This document shows, piece after piece, positions 6,219-8,659 of a stretch of 8,659 bases of DNA; position 1 is the stretch's first letter, and each line of letters begins with the position of its first letter. The stretch lies in contig DLRY01000092.1 in NCBI GenBank assembly GCA_002500665.1, forward strand, positions 25,129 to 33,787, written 5' to 3'. The position numbers and the translations under genes were made by a program. Source of the stretch: Opitutia bacterium UBA7876. GTDB taxonomy: Bacteria; Verrucomicrobiota; Verrucomicrobiia; Opitutales; Seribacteraceae. The notes beneath the pieces were generated by a model that saw only the letters and a list, made by a program, of their open reading frames with translations, had not been told where the DNA came from and did not search any database.

Positions 6219-7494
6219 GCCACTGACACCAGTTCTTCTCTTTCTTGCGATGCTTGCCGTACCCTTGATCGGCCCACGACTCTTCGCCCAAGCCTCCAAC
6301 CTGAGGGTCAACAACGAGAAGCCCGAAAAAGGCGGCCAGTCCAAGCGTATCCACCCGCACGGCCTCAAGCTCATCCTCCAGGGAAAAAAGAAGGAAGCCA
6401 TTGCCTACTTGAACAAGTACAAGGACGACAAGGTCAACCCGGAGCAAACCCAAATGCTTATCGACCTTGCCCTCGAAAAGCCCAACGCCTGGAAGTTCGA
6501 TGCCAAGACCTGGCCCTGGAAACGCACCCTGCCCAACACTTCGCTTAAGAAAGACGCCCCGTCGGACAAGTTTACCATCGCATTCGGAGGGGGAGCCGGG
6601 TACGTCCCCCCGCACGAGCGAATGTGGGATACCATTCGGGCGATAGATCCCCGCGCCCTGCTCCTGCTTGGTGACAACGTCTATATCGACGACCCCAAGA
6701 CACCCGAGATGCAGCTCTTCCATTACTACCGCCGCCAAAGCCAACCCGAATGGGCAAAACTGGCCAAGAAGGTTCCGATCTACGCGATCTGGGACGACCA
6801 CGACTTCACTACCAACGACGGCTGGGGAGGCCCCGCCATCGATGAACCCAAGTGGAAGCGAGACGTCTGGAAAATCTTCAAGGACAACTGGGACAACCCC
6901 TATTACGGGGGCGGCGAGAAGCAGCCTGGGTGCTGGTTTGACTTCTGGATCGGAAAGGTCCACTTCGTTCTGATCGACGGACGCTACTACCGGGAGTCGC
7001 CCAAGGGCAAAAACCCCTCCATGCTTGGGCCTGCCCAGATGAAATGGCTTAAGAAGACCCTCAAGGAGCCCGCAACCTTTACCGTATTCTGCACCAACGT
7101 TCCCGTGACGCCCAAAGTGAAGCCAGGATCCAAGGACACCTGGGACGGGTTCGATGAGGAACGCCAAAGGATCTTCAAGTTCATCGCAAAGGAAAAGATT
7201 CCCGGGGTCGTCATCCTATCCGCCGACCGTCACCGCTCGGACGCCTACAAGATCGATACCGGAATCGAGGGAATGTATCCCCTCTACGAGTGCCAGTCCT
7301 CCAGGTTGACCAACCAGCACGTACACGGATTGATCAAGCACTCCTTGTTCGGCTACAATAAGAAACAGTCCTTTGGGCGGGTCGACTTCGACCTAACGGC
7401 CAAGGACCCGACTTTCAAGTACACGGTCATCAGCATCGACGGAGAAGCCGTCCACTCCTTAGAGACCAAGCGCAGCGAACTGCAGTTCAAGTAG
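6211..7494 (+). CDS. PhoD-like secreted metallophosphatase
   Basis: The 427-residue product has a signal peptide (1 to about 27, ending LFAQA). A Lys-rich N-terminal segment (about 40-110) precedes the calcineurin-like PhoD core. Metal-site motifs visible are GDNVYID (154-160), WDDHDF (194-199) and SADRH (337-341). VHFVLIDGRYYR (250-261) and MLGPAQMKWLKKTL (271-284) are also typical of PhoD. PhoD enzymes hydrolyse phosphomonoesters or diesters outside the cytoplasm. The first motif reads FGGGAGY (125-131), where many PhoD proteins have a GSC-type sequence, so a family-typical cysteine seems absent. The ATG lies inside the hydrolase gene (8-base overlap), suggesting coupled translation. The sulfatase follows 22 bases downstream. 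The physiological substrate is not evident. Confidence 0.92.
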   Translation: MNRPLTPVLLFLAMLAVPLIGPRLFAQASNLRVNNEKPEKGGQSKRIHPHGLKLILQGKKKEAIAYLNKYKDDKVNPEQTQMLIDLALEKPNAWKFDAKTWPWKRTLPNTSLKKDAPSDKFTIAFGGGAGYVPPHERMWDTIRAIDPRALLLLGDNVYIDDPKTPEMQLFHYYRRQSQPEWAKLAKKVPIYAIWDDHDFTTNDGWGGPAIDEPKWKRDVWKIFKDNWDNPYYGGGEKQPGCWFDFWIGKVHFVLIDGRYYRESPKGKNPSMLGPAQMKWLKKTLKEPATFTVFCTNVPVTPKVKPGSKDTWDGFDEERQRIFKFIAKEKIPGVVILSADRHRSDAYKIDTGIEGMYPLYECQSSRLTNQHVHGLIKHSLFGYNKKQSFGRVDFDLTAKDPTFKYTVISIDGEAVHSLETKRSELQFK

Positions 7495-7516
7495 TGCCTG
7501 CAACCCCTTTAAAATT

Positions 7517-8659
<1,143 letters not shown>

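Noticed and set aside
6097..7167. Minus-strand open frame of 356 codons
   Set aside because: It lies antisense to the hydrolase end and the PhoD-like gene, both of which have clear family motifs. Its translation is Gly/Val/Leu-rich with no recognisable domain, as expected for a shadow in GC-rich coding DNA.

Overview
The window carries eight protein-coding genes, all on the + strand. It is most likely bacterial chromosome from the Planctomycetes-Verrucomicrobia (PVC) group, with Verrucomicrobiota as the best guess. The reasons are the mix of secreted sulfatase, PhoD-like phosphatase and alpha/beta hydrolase genes, the FAS1 proteins beside an ECF sigma/anti-sigma pair, and the weak or absent Shine-Dalgarno sequences at most starts. 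This is inferred from gene content only; no rRNA or other marker is present.

Region A (5-3793) holds three secreted fasciclin (FAS1) proteins. The first two (5-748 and 1246-2004) are close paralogues, each with a signal peptide, one FAS1 domain and a cysteine-containing C-terminal helical extension. The third (2099-3793) has a signal peptide, three FAS1 domains and what looks like a divergent, cysteine-free version of the same C-terminal extension. A strong intrinsic terminator follows the first gene. An AT-rich spacer of about 440 bases then precedes the second and contains a short signal-peptide-like ORF that may be a gene relic. A large perfect hairpin without a T-tract, possibly a REP-like element, sits between the second and third genes.

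Region B (3868-5258) is an ECF sigma factor gene whose stop overlaps the start of a membrane-anchored RskA-type anti-sigma gene (ATGA overlap). The arrangement recalls mycobacterial SigK-RskA, which controls the FAS1 proteins MPT70 and MPT83. The likely reading is that the sigma/anti-sigma pair controls the three upstream FAS1 genes.

Region C (5346 to the window end) is a tightly packed run of three genes for predicted exported hydrolases: an alpha/beta hydrolase with a GFSRG nucleophile elbow, a PhoD-like metallophosphatase (8-base overlap), and a type I sulfatase with a CTPSR formylglycine motif (22-base gap), cut by the window end. This looks like part of a PVC-type locus for degrading sulfated or esterified organic matter, and it appears more GC-rich than region A.

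No tRNA, rRNA, CRISPR array, transposase or phage gene was seen.
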